Shown here: positions 51,527-61,014 of the stretch, in pieces
How positions within the stretch are numbered: position 1 is the stretch's first letter
Layout of the letters: each line of letters opens with the position of its first letter
Source: Gemmatimonadota bacterium
GTDB lineage: Bacteria > Gemmatimonadota > Gemmatimonadetes > Longimicrobiales > Gaopeijiaceae
NCBI GenBank assembly: GCA_030428885.1
Contig: JAUIEJ010000004.1
Span: forward strand, 372,001 to 436,000
Reading direction: 5' to 3'
Length of the DNA stretch: 64,000 nt
Program-made: the position numbers and the translations under genes
The notes under the pieces: generated by a model
What the model was told of the DNA's origin: nothing
The model's input: the letters and a program-made list of their open reading frames with translations, nothing else
The model's database searches: none

Positions 51527-53347
51527 ATGAAAGCCTCCGCCGTCCTGGCCGTCGCCCTCGCCCTCGTGGCCTGCGGCGACTCGTCATCCGGCCCCCGGGC
51601 GAATCCCGCGGTGCCCCTGGAATTCGTCCACGATCCCGGCAGCCCCGCGTACGTGTCCGTGGCCGGCGGGCGGCTTTCCGTTCGCTTCCGGGCCCGCTCC
51701 GGACGGGTCGACGCGGCCCGCATCGTGTCCGGCGAAGACACCGTTCTCATGCACTTCCAGATGGTGGTGGATGGCGCCGCGGTGTGGCGGGCCGCCACGA
51801 ACCCGAACCTGGGGCGTTATTCCATCGAGGTCGACACCCCCGACTCCACGGCGGTCTTCGGTCCGTACGACGCACCGGCCGACCCCTTCACGTCGGTGGA
51901 GTGGGTCGGCGGATCGGTGGGGTATCAGATCTTCCCCGAGCGCTTCGCCAACGGCGACCCCACCAACGATTCCCTGGCCCTGGCCACCGACGAGTACGTG
52001 TTCCGCGATCCGTCCCTCGGCCGCACCGAACCGACCCTGTCGCCGTGGGACGGCGAGGTGGGGGAGAGCCACTGCTGTCACCAGTACTTCGGCGGCGACC
52101 TCCAGGGGGTGATGGACCGGATGGATCACCTGGAGTCGCTGGGCGTGGGGGTCGTCTACCTGAACCCCATCTTCGTCTCGGGCTCGGCCCACGGGTACGA
52201 TACGTTCGACTATCGGCGCGTGGCGCCTCACCTGGGCGATTCCACGGTCCTGCGCGCGCTTCTGGATGACGCCCACGCCCGGGGAATCCGGGTGATCTGG
52301 GACTTCGTGCCGAACCACGTGGGCATCGGCCATTGGGCGTTCCAGGATGCCGTGGCCCAGGGGGAGGCGAGTGACACGTGGGACTGGTTCACCTTCCGGG
52401 TGCCGGCGGACTCGATCCGGGTGGGCGACGAGGAGGACTACGCCGCCTGGTGGAACTTCGGCTCCCTTCCGGAACTCCGCACCGACAACCCCGACGTCAT
52501 GGAGCACCTCCTGGAGGTGGCCACGGGGTGGACCCGGTTCGGCTTCGACGGGATCCGGGTGGATGTGGCCGCCGACCTGAACAACCGGGCGGGGTTCTTT
52601 CCCACCTGGAGAGCGGCGGTGAAGGCCGTGGACCCCGACGTGTACCTCCTGGGCGAGGTGTGGGAGCAGGATCCGTCGTGGCTCCGGGGCGACGAATTCG
52701 ATGCCCTCATGAACTACCCCCTGGGACAGGGCGTGGTGGAGCCCTTCGCCCGGGGAGAATGGAGCGCCACCCAGGCGACGGCCGGCCTGGCCGAGCAGTA
52801 CGCCCTCTACCCCGAGGCGTCGGTGGCCATGGCCTTCAACCTGATGAGTTCCCACGACAACGACCGCCTCCTCACCAAGATGGGCGGCGGCGACCTCGGA
52901 GCGACGGCGTCGGAGGAGTCCCGGGCTCGCCATCGCCTCGCCGCGGCCCTGCTCTACGCCCTGCCCGGCATGCCAGTGACGTTCCAGGGGGACGAGTGCG
53001 CGTTCCTGGGCACATCGGAGGGCCGGCACACGGCCCGGTATCCCATGCAGTGGGACGCGTGCGATCCGGAATTCCTGGACCACTACCGCACTCTGGGCAC
53101 GCTGCGGAGCGCCGTGCCGGCCCTGACCCATCCCGCGTGGCGCACCTATCGGGACGCGGGCGACCTGCTGGCCTTCTACCGGGGCGAGCCCGGCCCGGGA
53201 GAGGTCCTGGCCGCGTTCAACAACACCGGGGCCGACGCCGTGCTCGCGCTTCCCGGGGGCACCTGGACCGACCGGGCGGCGGGTGGGGAATTCGAGACCG
53301 ATGTCACCGTGCCCGCCCTGGGGTGGCGGGTGCTGGAGCGGAACTGA
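51527..53347 (+). CDS. GH13 alpha-amylase-family lipoprotein
   Basis: 606 residues. Signal with lipobox LALVACGD (ATG 51518 is an alternative start giving three extra residues). After an N-terminal beta-sandwich domain (starch-binding-like, about 25-125), a GH13 barrel follows. Region I DFVPNHVG, region II GIRVDVAAD with nucleophile D346, region III LLGEVWEQ with acid/base E377, and region IV SSHDNDR with D444 are all present. CHQYFGGDLQGV and PGMPVTFQGDECAFLG fit neopullulanase/maltodextrin-type enzymes. It probably hydrolyses alpha-glucans at the cell surface. Confidence 0.94.
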   Translation: MKASAVLAVALALVACGDSSSGPRANPAVPLEFVHDPGSPAYVSVAGGRLSVRFRARSGRVDAARIVSGEDTVLMHFQMVVDGAAVWRAATNPNLGRYSIEVDTPDSTAVFGPYDAPADPFTSVEWVGGSVGYQIFPERFANGDPTNDSLALATDEYVFRDPSLGRTEPTLSPWDGEVGESHCCHQYFGGDLQGVMDRMDHLESLGVGVVYLNPIFVSGSAHGYDTFDYRRVAPHLGDSTVLRALLDDAHARGIRVIWDFVPNHVGIGHWAFQDAVAQGEASDTWDWFTFRVPADSIRVGDEEDYAAWWNFGSLPELRTDNPDVMEHLLEVATGWTRFGFDGIRVDVAADLNNRAGFFPTWRAAVKAVDPDVYLLGEVWEQDPSWLRGDEFDALMNYPLGQGVVEPFARGEWSATQATAGLAEQYALYPEASVAMAFNLMSSHDNDRLLTKMGGGDLGATASEESRARHRLAAALLYALPGMPVTFQGDECAFLGTSEGRHTARYPMQWDACDPEFLDHYRTLGTLRSAVPALTHPAWRTYRDAGDLLAFYRGEPGPGEVLAAFNNTGADAVLALPGGTWTDRAAGGEFETDVTVPALGWRVLERN

Positions 53348-53357
53348 CGGGCGGCCT

Positions 53358-53864
53358 TCAGCCCGCCAGCCACCCCACCGGGGTGTCCATCCATTCCAGG
53401 CGCTCCACCGTGACCGTGTGCCCGTCGCCGTCCCGGAGCATCACGCCCTCCAGAACCAGGTCCCCCCGGGCGTCCCACACGTCGGTTCCCGGTCGGATGG
53501 TCACGGTGGCCGTCCCTCCCACGGCCCGGTAGGTGCGGTCGACCCGGGGTCCCCCGTTCTCGATGACGTCGTCGCAGATGGCGTCGCTGATGCGGCTCCC
53601 TACCTCGACCTCCAGGGTCACGCCGGCGTCGGGGAGCGGCAACACCGTCGTCGTGGTGTCGCCCGACGCGGTGGCCGCCGCCACGAGCCCCGCGGTGGTG
53701 AACGTCAGGAGGACCTCGTCGGCCCCGTCCACCGCGTAGAAGTAGACGTCACCGCATCCGCCCTGATGGGCGAAGCGGGTTTCGAAGTCGGGCCCCAGGA
53801 GGTCGGACGAGCACGCCGCCAGACCCAGCGCTGCCACGGCGGCGAAGAGGGACACGAGACGCAT
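53358..53864 (-). CDS. Lipoprotein of unknown function
   Basis: 168 residues from ATG 53864. Lipobox LGLAACSSD. The rest is beta-rich with several Cys (GGCGDVYFYAVDGADEVLLTF, DAICDDVIENG) and aromatic/charged strands (TYRAVGGTATVTIRPGTDVWDARGDLVLEGVMLRDGDG). I do not recognise a family. It is convergent with the amylase gene, 10 bases apart. Upstream is a strong hairpin belonging to the next gene. Confidence 0.78.
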   Translation of the reverse strand: MRLVSLFAAVAALGLAACSSDLLGPDFETRFAHQGGCGDVYFYAVDGADEVLLTFTTAGLVAAATASGDTTTTVLPLPDAGVTLEVEVGSRISDAICDDVIENGGPRVDRTYRAVGGTATVTIRPGTDVWDARGDLVLEGVMLRDGDGHTVTVERLEWMDTPVGWLAG

Positions 53865-53917
53865 GCGGGACTCCGTGACGGGGATCCGAGAGGCGGGATG
53901 CACACCGATGAATACGA

Positions 53918-53949
53918 TCGGCCCGGGTGCATCGAGACACCCGGGCCGA
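53918..53949 (-). terminator. Terminator hairpin of the deoxyhypusine-synthase-like gene
   Basis: A perfect 12-bp GC-rich stem (53918-53929 with 53938-53949) with an 8-base loop lies 26 bases after the stop codon on the minus strand, followed by TCGTATTCAT. It also precedes the 53358-53864 lipoprotein promoter region. The lack of a pure U-tract makes it a moderate terminator. Confidence 0.6.
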
Positions 53950-53974
53950 AATCCCGTCGGATCGTCCCCTCCCG

Positions 53975-54949
53975 TCAGTCTCCCAGGACGTAGGCGAAGA
54001 TCAGGGGGGCCACGATCATGGCGTCGGAATTGATGAAGAACTTCGGTGTGCCCGGCTCCAGCTTGCCCCAGGTGATCTTCTCGTTCGGCGGCGCACCCGA
54101 GTACCCGCCGTACGACGTGGCGGCGTCGGTGATCTGGGCGAAGTAGCCCCAGAACGGCACGTCTTCCTGCATGTCCTGGATGATGGAGGGTACGGTGCAG
54201 ATGGCGAAGTCGCCGGCGATGCCGCCGCCGATCTGGAAGAAGCCCACCGAGGGCACCTCGCCCCCGCCGTGGTTCGCCCGGTACCACTGGATCAGGTCGG
54301 CGAACTGTTCCGTGCCGCTCTTCACGCACTGGTGGTGGGGCACGTTCCCCATGAGGACGTTGGCGGCGAACATGTTGCCGGTGGTGGAGTCCTCCCACCC
54401 CGGCGACCAGACGGGCACCCCCATCTCGGCGGCGGCCAGCATCCACGAGTGGGCCGGGTCGACCTGGTAGTGGGGTTCGAGCTCGCCGCTCTTGAGCAGG
54501 TCGAAGAGGAACTCGTAGGGCAGTTTGCGGTCCCCGTTCTCGCACGCCGCCGCCCACCGCGCGATGAGACGCCGCTCCAGATGCCGCATGACGTCTTCCG
54601 GGATGCAGGTGTCGGTGACCCGGTTCATGCCCCGGTCGTAGAGGGCCTGTTCGTCGTCGGCCGACAGCGCCCGCCAGTCGTGGATGATCTCGTACTCGTC
54701 GTGGGCCACGAGGTTGAAGACGTCCTCCTCCAGATTGGCGCCGGTGCACGAAATGGCGTGGACCTTCCCCTCCCGGATCATGCGGGCCAGGATGATGCCC
54801 AGCTCGCCGGTGGACATGGCTCCGGCCAGGGTGACCATCATCTTGCCCCCGGCCTCCAGGTGCTCCCCCCACGCCTTCGCCGCCGCCACGGTCTCCCGGG
54901 CGTTGAAGTGCAGGTAGTGGGTCTCCATGAAGCGGCGAATGTCGCCCAT
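53975..54949 (-). CDS. Deoxyhypusine synthase-like protein
   Basis: 324 residues. It belongs to the deoxyhypusine/homospermidine synthase superfamily: MMVTLAGAMSTGELG, HAISCTGANLEEDVFNLV, GNMFAANVLMG, GGGIAGDFAICTVPSII, and the active-site Lys296 in EKITWGKLEPG. In eukaryotes the enzyme moves an aminobutyl group from spermidine to eIF5A. Bacteria lack eIF5A, and such proteins are thought to make homospermidine or related polyamines. Together with speA (18036) it suggests polyamine use. A 12-bp hairpin terminates the gene. Confidence 0.9.
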   Translation of the reverse strand: MGDIRRFMETHYLHFNARETVAAAKAWGEHLEAGGKMMVTLAGAMSTGELGIILARMIREGKVHAISCTGANLEEDVFNLVAHDEYEIIHDWRALSADDEQALYDRGMNRVTDTCIPEDVMRHLERRLIARWAAACENGDRKLPYEFLFDLLKSGELEPHYQVDPAHSWMLAAAEMGVPVWSPGWEDSTTGNMFAANVLMGNVPHHQCVKSGTEQFADLIQWYRANHGGGEVPSVGFFQIGGGIAGDFAICTVPSIIQDMQEDVPFWGYFAQITDAATSYGGYSGAPPNEKITWGKLEPGTPKFFINSDAMIVAPLIFAYVLGD

Positions 54950-55036
54950 GCCGCGAACTCCTCGGTGGGGTTGTGGAAGGGTTGGATCAGCGGAATGTGG
55001 AGGGCCCCCGTGAAGTGGGGAACCCGGGCCCCGAGC

Positions 55037-55762
55037 TCAGTCGTCGGCCCCGCTGGTGGGGAACCAGCTTCGGTAGGCCAGTCCCGCCGCCATTCCCCCC
55101 ACGATGGGGGCTACCCAGAAGAGCCAGAGCTGGGAGATGGCCCAGCCGCCCACGAAGAGGGCCGGGCCCGTGCTCCGGGCGGGGTTGACCGACAGGTTCG
55201 TGACGGGAATCCCGATGAGGTGGATCAGGGTGAGGCCGAGTCCGATGGCCAGCGGCGCGAAGCCCGCCGGTGCCCGGGGGTCGGTGGCGCCCATGATGAT
55301 GAAGAGGAACGCGAAGGTCAGCACCACCTCGGCCACCAGGGCCGCCACCATGGTGTAGCCGCCGGGGGAGTGATCTCCATAGCCGTTGGCCGCGAAACCC
55401 GCCGACAGGTCGAAGGAGGCCGAGGGCCCCATGCCGGTGGTGCCGCTGGCGATGACGTACAACACGGCCGCCGCCAGCACGGCTCCCACGAGCTGGGCCC
55501 CGATGTAGGGTGCGGCTTCCCCCGAGGGATGCCGACCGCCGGCCACGAGTCCCAGGGTCACGGCGGGATTCAGGTGACACCCCGAGATGTGGCCGATGGC
55601 GTAGGCCATGGTGAGGACCGTGAGTCCGAAGGCCAGAGCGACCCCCAGAAGCCCGATGCCCACGTCGGGATACCCCGCGGCCAGAACTGCGGCCCCACAC
55701 CCTCCGAACACCAGCCAGAACGTCCCGAACACCTCGGCGATCATCTTCTTCGACAGGCTCAT
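55037..55762 (-). CDS. aqpZ: Aquaporin Z-type channel
   Basis: 241 residues from ATG 55762, with a good GGAGGAA site upstream (an upstream in-frame start at 55810 lacks one). Six membrane helices and both NPA loops: HLNPAVTLG and [12 protein letters not shown]. The residues around the selectivity filter, including the Arg after the second NPA, are of the water-specific type (His in GIPVTN region is not certain). The channel conducts water across the inner membrane. It follows the deoxyhypusine-like gene in the same direction with an 87-base gap. Confidence 0.93.
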   Translation of the reverse strand: MSLSKKMIAEVFGTFWLVFGGCGAAVLAAGYPDVGIGLLGVALAFGLTVLTMAYAIGHISGCHLNPAVTLGLVAGGRHPSGEAAPYIGAQLVGAVLAAAVLYVIASGTTGMGPSASFDLSAGFAANGYGDHSPGGYTMVAALVAEVVLTFAFLFIIMGATDPRAPAGFAPLAIGLGLTLIHLIGIPVTNLSVNPARSTGPALFVGGWAISQLWLFWVAPIVGGMAAGLAYRSWFPTSGADD

Positions 55763-55825
55763 GCGTTCCTCCGCGCCGTTGCGGCGCCCTGAAATGTGGA
55801 CCCGTGCCACCCGTCCCGTGTGGGA

Positions 55826-57424
55826 TCATCGGCTCTTGAGCAGCACCCTCCCGGCCAGGGCTCCGGTGAAGTCGCCGTCGGCGATGGCGGGCTCTCCGTT
55901 CACCACCACCCAGGCCATGCCCTGAGAGAGGTGATGGGGGTCGGTGAACTGGGACTCCGTATGGACCCGCGCGAGATCGAAGACGGCCAGATCGGCCACG
56001 GCCCCGACCCGGATCACCCCTCGATCGGGCATGCGATACACCTGGGCCGGTAGCGACGTCATGGACCGGATGGCCGCCTCGAGATCGACCACACCGAGCT
56101 CCCGGACGTAGGTCTCGAGCTTGCGGGTGAAGGCGGCGTACGAGCGGGGGTGGGGGACTCCCTCCTGCCACGGCACCAGGTCGCCGTCCGACGACGTCAT
56201 GGTGAACGGCTGCACCATGATGGCCCGCACGTCGTCGTCGTGCATGTTGAACGAGACGATGCTGGGCGACCCCTGACGGAAGAGGTCCAACGCCGCGTCC
56301 ACCGGGTGGAGGCCTCGCTCCCGGGCGACCGCCGCCAGGGTGCGGCCTTCGATGGAGGCGTCGTCCCGGAAGCGCCGGAACTGGATGCGGTCGGCCCCAC
56401 CCCGCCGGGCCAGGTTCTCCACCACGGCCTCCCGGATCCTGGCCAGGTCGTCGGGACGGGCCAGGCGTGCCTGGAGGGAATCCCCCCCGCCGGCCTGGGC
56501 CCAGCGGGGCAGCAGAGCGGCGGTGAGGCCCGTGGCCGACGCCGGATACGGGTACTGGTCGGCGTACACCTCCACGCCCTCGGCCCGGGCTTGCTCCAGC
56601 CGGCGGATCAGGGCCATGGAGAAGCCCCACACGGGGGGGCCCAGGGCCTTGGCGTGGGTCCACACGCCGGCGATCCCCGCTTCCCGGGCCACCGTGATCA
56701 CCTCGTCCACGGCGGCCACGACACCGATGGTGTAGTCCGACTCGTCCCGGATGTGGCTCTGATAGGCGCCCCCGAACGGCGCCACCACCTTGGCCAGTTC
56801 CACGAGTTCCCGGGTGTCGGAGTAGCTCCCGGGGGCGTAGAAGGGCCCGCTGGACAGCCCCCAGGCGCCGGCCTCCATGCCGGCCCGGACGAGACCCCGC
56901 ATGCGCTCGAGTTCGGCGTCCGACGCCAGGCGGTCGTCCATGCCCATGACCTCGCCCCGCACGGACCCGTGGCTGATGAACGGCGCCGCGTTGACCCCGA
57001 GACCGTGCTCCAGGAGGGCGGTGCGCTGGGCGGCGATGTCCACGGGCCCGCCCCCGTCGGGGTTCACGAACACGGTGGTGATGCCCTGGGCCAGGAGGGG
57101 GCGGGCATGGCTCAGCCCCTGGGAGGCGAGACCGCCCCCGGCGTGGCTGTGGGTGTCGATGAACCCCGGGGTGACCAGGAGTCCCTCGGCGTCGATGGTC
57201 CGGGACGCCGTGGCGCCCGAGAGATCCCCCACGGCGGCGATGCGGTCGCCTCGGATCCCGATGTCGGCGCGAAACCACGGGTTGCCCGTGCCGTCGACGA
57301 CCCGCCCGTGGCGAATGAGGACGTCGAACGACGCTCCCGTGGCCTGGGCTGTGGACGCGCGGGGACTGGAGGCCAGAGCCGCCGCGGCAACGAGCGCCGC
57401 CGCCAGGACGGCGCGCCCTCTCAT
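55826..57424 (-). CDS. N-acyl-D-amino-acid deacylase (D-aminoacylase), exported
   Basis: 532 residues from ATG 57424. Signal peptide MRGRAVLAAALVAAAALASSPRASTAQA. Amidohydrolase superfamily: metal-binding DTHSHAGG, later YQSHIRDES and WTHAKAL His residues, and SFNMHDDDVRAIM with the catalytic Asp; the C-terminus RVGAVADLAVFDLARVH is typical. D-aminoacylases free D-amino acids from N-acyl forms, as found in peptidoglycan turnover. Export is unusual but seen. Its start overlaps the GGT stop by 4 bp (ATGA), so both act on a common periplasmic substrate pool. Confidence 0.92.
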   Translation of the reverse strand: MRGRAVLAAALVAAAALASSPRASTAQATGASFDVLIRHGRVVDGTGNPWFRADIGIRGDRIAAVGDLSGATASRTIDAEGLLVTPGFIDTHSHAGGGLASQGLSHARPLLAQGITTVFVNPDGGGPVDIAAQRTALLEHGLGVNAAPFISHGSVRGEVMGMDDRLASDAELERMRGLVRAGMEAGAWGLSSGPFYAPGSYSDTRELVELAKVVAPFGGAYQSHIRDESDYTIGVVAAVDEVITVAREAGIAGVWTHAKALGPPVWGFSMALIRRLEQARAEGVEVYADQYPYPASATGLTAALLPRWAQAGGGDSLQARLARPDDLARIREAVVENLARRGGADRIQFRRFRDDASIEGRTLAAVARERGLHPVDAALDLFRQGSPSIVSFNMHDDDVRAIMVQPFTMTSSDGDLVPWQEGVPHPRSYAAFTRKLETYVRELGVVDLEAAIRSMTSLPAQVYRMPDRGVIRVGAVADLAVFDLARVHTESQFTDPHHLSQGMAWVVVNGEPAIADGDFTGALAGRVLLKSR

Positions 57425-59160
57425 CGATTCCCCCCGGGCGCCACGGCGGCGCCCTCCCAGTCCGGATCGGCCGCCCCTTCCCACACCCCCGTATCGGCAT
57501 GCCAGCGCACGGCGTGGACGCGCCCGAACGCTCCGTCCCGATCCACGGCGTCCACCTCGATCCCCTCGGCCCGGAGCGCCTCCACGGCGTCGTCCATGAA
57601 GCCCATGCCCGTGCCCACCTCCAGCGCCACGGCGGTGGCGGCGTCCGGGTCTCCGCCCACGGTCTGGCTCGGGAAGTCGGGGACGATGCGGGGGGCCCGC
57701 AGGGCGTCTTCCAGGGTCATGCCCCGGTCGATCACCCGACTGATCACGGCCACGATGGCGGTGGGGATCCGGCCCCCGCCGGCGGCTCCCAGGGCCAGGA
57801 ACGGCGCCCCGTCCCGCTCCACCATGAAGGGGGAGATGTGGGAACGGGCCCGTTCGCCCGCCTCCATGCGACCCAGATAGCCCCCCAACGTGGCGGCGTA
57901 GAGGAATCCGAGTCCGGGCGTCACCACCTTGGACCCCATGTTCGGACCCAGGGACTGGGTGAGGGCCACCACCATGCCCGAGCCGTCCGCCGCGGTGAGG
58001 TGGGTGGTGTGTCCGTCTTCGGCCAGGGCGAGCCGCGCGCCCGGACCCGACGGCGCCGCGGCCGAGGCCCCGACCATGGCGGACACCCGCATCATGGGGG
58101 CCCGCTCGGCGGCCCACGCCTTGGAGGTGAGGCGGGCGGCGTCGTCCATGGAGTCCTGGTTGGGCCGATCCAGGTACCCCACACGGATGGCCTCGGCCAC
58201 CGCCAGGGCCCAGTCGTCTTCGTCCAGGGCCCCCATGTCCAGCGTCTCCAGGAGCTGAAGGATCTCGATGGTGATGGCCCCGTACGACGGCACCCACAGC
58301 CCCACGAGATCGTGTCCCCGGTACGATCCGGTGACGATCTCCGAGCGTTCGGCCTCGTAGGCGGCCAGCGCCTCGAGGGTGACGGCCCCGTCGTGGGCCG
58401 CCATGTCGGCGGCCATGGCCTCGGCGATGGGGCCCCGGTAGAAGGCGTCGTGCCCGCCGTCGGCGATGGTCCGGAGGGTGGACGCCAGATCGGGCTGGAC
58501 GAACCGCTCCCCCGGGGCGCGGGTCTCGCCGGCGGCGTTCAGGAACACGCCCGACGTGCCCTCGAACTCCCGGATCTCGTCGACGGCGGCGGCGTGGCGA
58601 CCCGCCTCGTTGGGAAGGACGTCGAAGCCGTCTTCGGCCAGGGCGATGGCCGGGGCCATGACGGTGGCCCGGTCCAGGGACCCGTGCTCCTCCAGGGCCC
58701 GGAGGAGGGCCGCCGGAACCCCGGGCACCCCCACGGTGGGGTACCCGTAGCCCGCCTGGGGGGCCGTGTCGGGGTCGTAGGTGGCCGGCGCCTGGGTCGT
58801 GCCGTCGATCCCCACGTGGGAGCCGTCGGGAAGCCGGATCAGGATCTGGGCCCGCCCCCCCAGGCCGCTCATGGTGGGTTCCACCACGGCGAGGGCGAAG
58901 GCCGCGGCCACCGCCGCGTCCACGGCGTTGCCGCCCTGCTCGAGCATGGCCGCGCCGGCCTGGGCCGCCAGGGGCTGGGCCGCGGCCACCACGCCCCGGG
59001 CGGAGCGGGCCACCTGGCCGGGGGTCGATCCCGCTTCCGCCACGTCGGCCGTTCCGGCCGCGCCGGCGCCCTCCGGAGCGCCTCCGCCACAAGCGGCGAG
59101 GGAGGCCGTGAGGAGTCCCACGAACAACGGAGAGAGAGAACGAACGGACAGCCTCGACAT
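57421..59160 (-). CDS. ggt: Gamma-glutamyltransferase, lipid-anchored
   Basis: 579 residues from ATG 59160. The N-terminus SLSPLFVGLLTASLAACGGG has a lipobox, so it is membrane-anchored. The proenzyme splits before the nucleophile Thr385 in DGHTTHLTAADG. GGNAVDAAVAAAFALAVVEP, GLGGRAQILI and LGPNMGSKVV match GGTs. It cleaves gamma-glutamyl peptides such as glutathione and transfers or hydrolyses the glutamyl group in the periplasm. It is the first gene of a coupled pair with the D-aminoacylase. It is divergent from the ABC-class ATPase gene. Confidence 0.94.
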   Translation of the reverse strand: MSRLSVRSLSPLFVGLLTASLAACGGGAPEGAGAAGTADVAEAGSTPGQVARSARGVVAAAQPLAAQAGAAMLEQGGNAVDAAVAAAFALAVVEPTMSGLGGRAQILIRLPDGSHVGIDGTTQAPATYDPDTAPQAGYGYPTVGVPGVPAALLRALEEHGSLDRATVMAPAIALAEDGFDVLPNEAGRHAAAVDEIREFEGTSGVFLNAAGETRAPGERFVQPDLASTLRTIADGGHDAFYRGPIAEAMAADMAAHDGAVTLEALAAYEAERSEIVTGSYRGHDLVGLWVPSYGAITIEILQLLETLDMGALDEDDWALAVAEAIRVGYLDRPNQDSMDDAARLTSKAWAAERAPMMRVSAMVGASAAAPSGPGARLALAEDGHTTHLTAADGSGMVVALTQSLGPNMGSKVVTPGLGFLYAATLGGYLGRMEAGERARSHISPFMVERDGAPFLALGAAGGGRIPTAIVAVISRVIDRGMTLEDALRAPRIVPDFPSQTVGGDPDAATAVALEVGTGMGFMDDAVEALRAEGIEVDAVDRDGAFGRVHAVRWHADTGVWEGAADPDWEGAAVAPGGNR

Positions 59161-59295
59161 GGATTCTCCCGGACGGGGGCGGACGGAGCCGACGACGGCG
59201 CCCGGAGATTGTGCGGTGCGGCGCGGTCTGCGGCAACACGGATCGATGCCGCCTCCGGAGGCACCCGGCGACGCTCCGGGGGGTACGGCCCCGCC

Positions 59296-61014
59296 ATGCC
59301 CGACCTCCACGACCTGCGCTCCCTCTGTGCCCGGCTCGACGGTGCTCCCTACCCCGCCTACTCGCAACTGAAGGGAACGTGGGACCTCGGGTCGGCGACG
59401 CTGGAGGTGGTCTGGATCCAGGGCGACCCGTACGCCGCGCCGTCTGTCGTGACCGTGCGCCTGGCCCCCGACGAGGTGGGCCTGCCGGCGGCCCTGCGGT
59501 CCACGGAACCCCGACGCCGGGGGGTGGAGGCCTTCCTCGCCCGGGCCCTGGCCCGGTACGGGGACGGTGGGGTGGAGGGCAGCGGGCGCAGTGGGGCCGT
59601 GGTGGTCCAGGATCCGGGCCAGCTCGTGGAACCCCAATCCGCCGTGACCCTCGACGACGCCGGCGGGCTCACGGCGCGCTTCCGGTTGGGCCTGCCGGCC
59701 CGGGGGCGGAGGATCCTGGGCGGCGCGGCAGCCGAGCTCCTGGCCCGCCACCTTCCGGAACGGATCGACGCCACCCTCCGGGCCTCGGCCCACTCCCCGG
59801 GCGACCTGAAGCGGGCCGCCGAGGTGTCCGAAGACGCGGCGGCCCTCCGGGAGGCCCTCCCGGGTGCGGGCCTGGTGGCGTTCGTGGGCGACGGGGCCCT
59901 TCTTCCCCGGCGGAGCGGTGTGGACGACCGGCCCCTGGACGCCCCGGACGCCGTTCCCTTCGAGAGTCCCCCCGGACTCCGGGTCACCCTGACGGCCCCC
60001 AACTCGGGAGCCGTCACGGGGCTGGGGATTCCCGCCGGCGTGACCGTCATCGCCGGGGGCGGGTTCCACGGCAAGTCCACCCTGCTCCGGGCCCTGGAGC
60101 GCGGCGTGTACACCCACGCGCCCGGCGACGGACGGGAGCGGGTGGTCACCCTCCCCGACGCCCAGAAGATCCGCGCCGAGGACGGACGGGCCGTCACGGG
60201 AGTCGACATCTCCCCGTTCATCGACGGGCTGCCCGGGGGCCGCGACACCCACCGCTTCACCACCCCCAACGCGTCGGGGTCCACCTCCCAGGCGGCGTCT
60301 CTCGTGGAGGCCCTGGAGTCGGGGGCCCGGGTGCTCCTCATGGACGAAGACACCACGGCCACCAACTTCATGATCCGGGATCGGCGCATGCAGGCGCTGG
60401 TGCCCCCGGAGTTCGAACCCATCACGCCGTTCGTGGATCGGGTTCGGGCCCTCCACGACGACCTGGGCGTGAGCACCGTCCTGGTGGTGGGCGGGGCCGG
60501 CGACTACCTGGAGGTCGCCGACACGGTGGTCGTCCTGCGGGACTACCGCCCCCGGGACGGAGGAGCGGCCGCCCGGGCGGTGGTCCGGGATCATCCCAGC
60601 GGCCGGGCGTCCGGCCCCCCTCCGCCGCGGCTGGCGCCGGCGCCCCGGACTCCCGATCCCCTCACCCTCGATCCCCGACGGGGGCGGCGGGAGGTGTCGG
60701 TGAAGGTGCGGGACCACCGGCTCCAGTACGGCGACGAGTCCGTGGACCTGTCGGCCATCGATCAGATCGTCCACCCGGGTCAGGCGCGGGCGGTGGGGGC
60801 GGCCCTGGCCTGGGTGTACCGATGGGCCCGGGAGCGAAACGACGCCCGCCCCCCTACGATGAAGGAGCTCCTGGACGCTCTGGACGCCCTGCAGCACGAC
60901 CACGGACCCGTGGCCCTGGACCCCTTCGGCGCCGGGGAGGCCATGGCCGTGCGGCGCCACGACGTGGCCGCCACCCTCAATCGTCTTCGCTCCCTCTCCC
61001 TGCGATCGCCATGA
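59296..61014 (+). CDS. Predicted ABC-class ATPase (ABC_ATPase family)
   Basis: 572 residues. A soluble, single-copy predicted ATPase: N-terminal domain about 1-230, Walker A IAGGGFHGKSTLLRAL (Lys260), Walker B VLLMDEDTTATNFMIRD (D350-E351) and a later switch-like region STVLVVGGAGDYLEVADTVVVLRDY. The DEDTxATNFMIRD motif is the trademark of this uncharacterised family (Pfam ABC_ATPase). It has no membrane domain. It is linked to the next gene by a 4-bp ATGA overlap. Biological role unknown; nucleic-acid or stress functions have been only suggested. Confidence 0.9.
   Translation: MPDLHDLRSLCARLDGAPYPAYSQLKGTWDLGSATLEVVWIQGDPYAAPSVVTVRLAPDEVGLPAALRSTEPRRRGVEAFLARALARYGDGGVEGSGRSGAVVVQDPGQLVEPQSAVTLDDAGGLTARFRLGLPARGRRILGGAAAELLARHLPERIDATLRASAHSPGDLKRAAEVSEDAAALREALPGAGLVAFVGDGALLPRRSGVDDRPLDAPDAVPFESPPGLRVTLTAPNSGAVTGLGIPAGVTVIAGGGFHGKSTLLRALERGVYTHAPGDGRERVVTLPDAQKIRAEDGRAVTGVDISPFIDGLPGGRDTHRFTTPNASGSTSQAASLVEALESGARVLLMDEDTTATNFMIRDRRMQALVPPEFEPITPFVDRVRALHDDLGVSTVLVVGGAGDYLEVADTVVVLRDYRPRDGGAAARAVVRDHPSGRASGPPPPRLAPAPRTPDPLTLDPRRGRREVSVKVRDHRLQYGDESVDLSAIDQIVHPGQARAVGAALAWVYRWARERNDARPPTMKELLDALDALQHDHGPVALDPFGAGEAMAVRRHDVAATLNRLRSLSLRSP

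Noticed and set aside
57499-59295. Extended frame before the ABC-class ATPase
   Set aside because: It is antisense to ggt and very Gly/His/Val rich, typical of shadow frames in GC-rich DNA.
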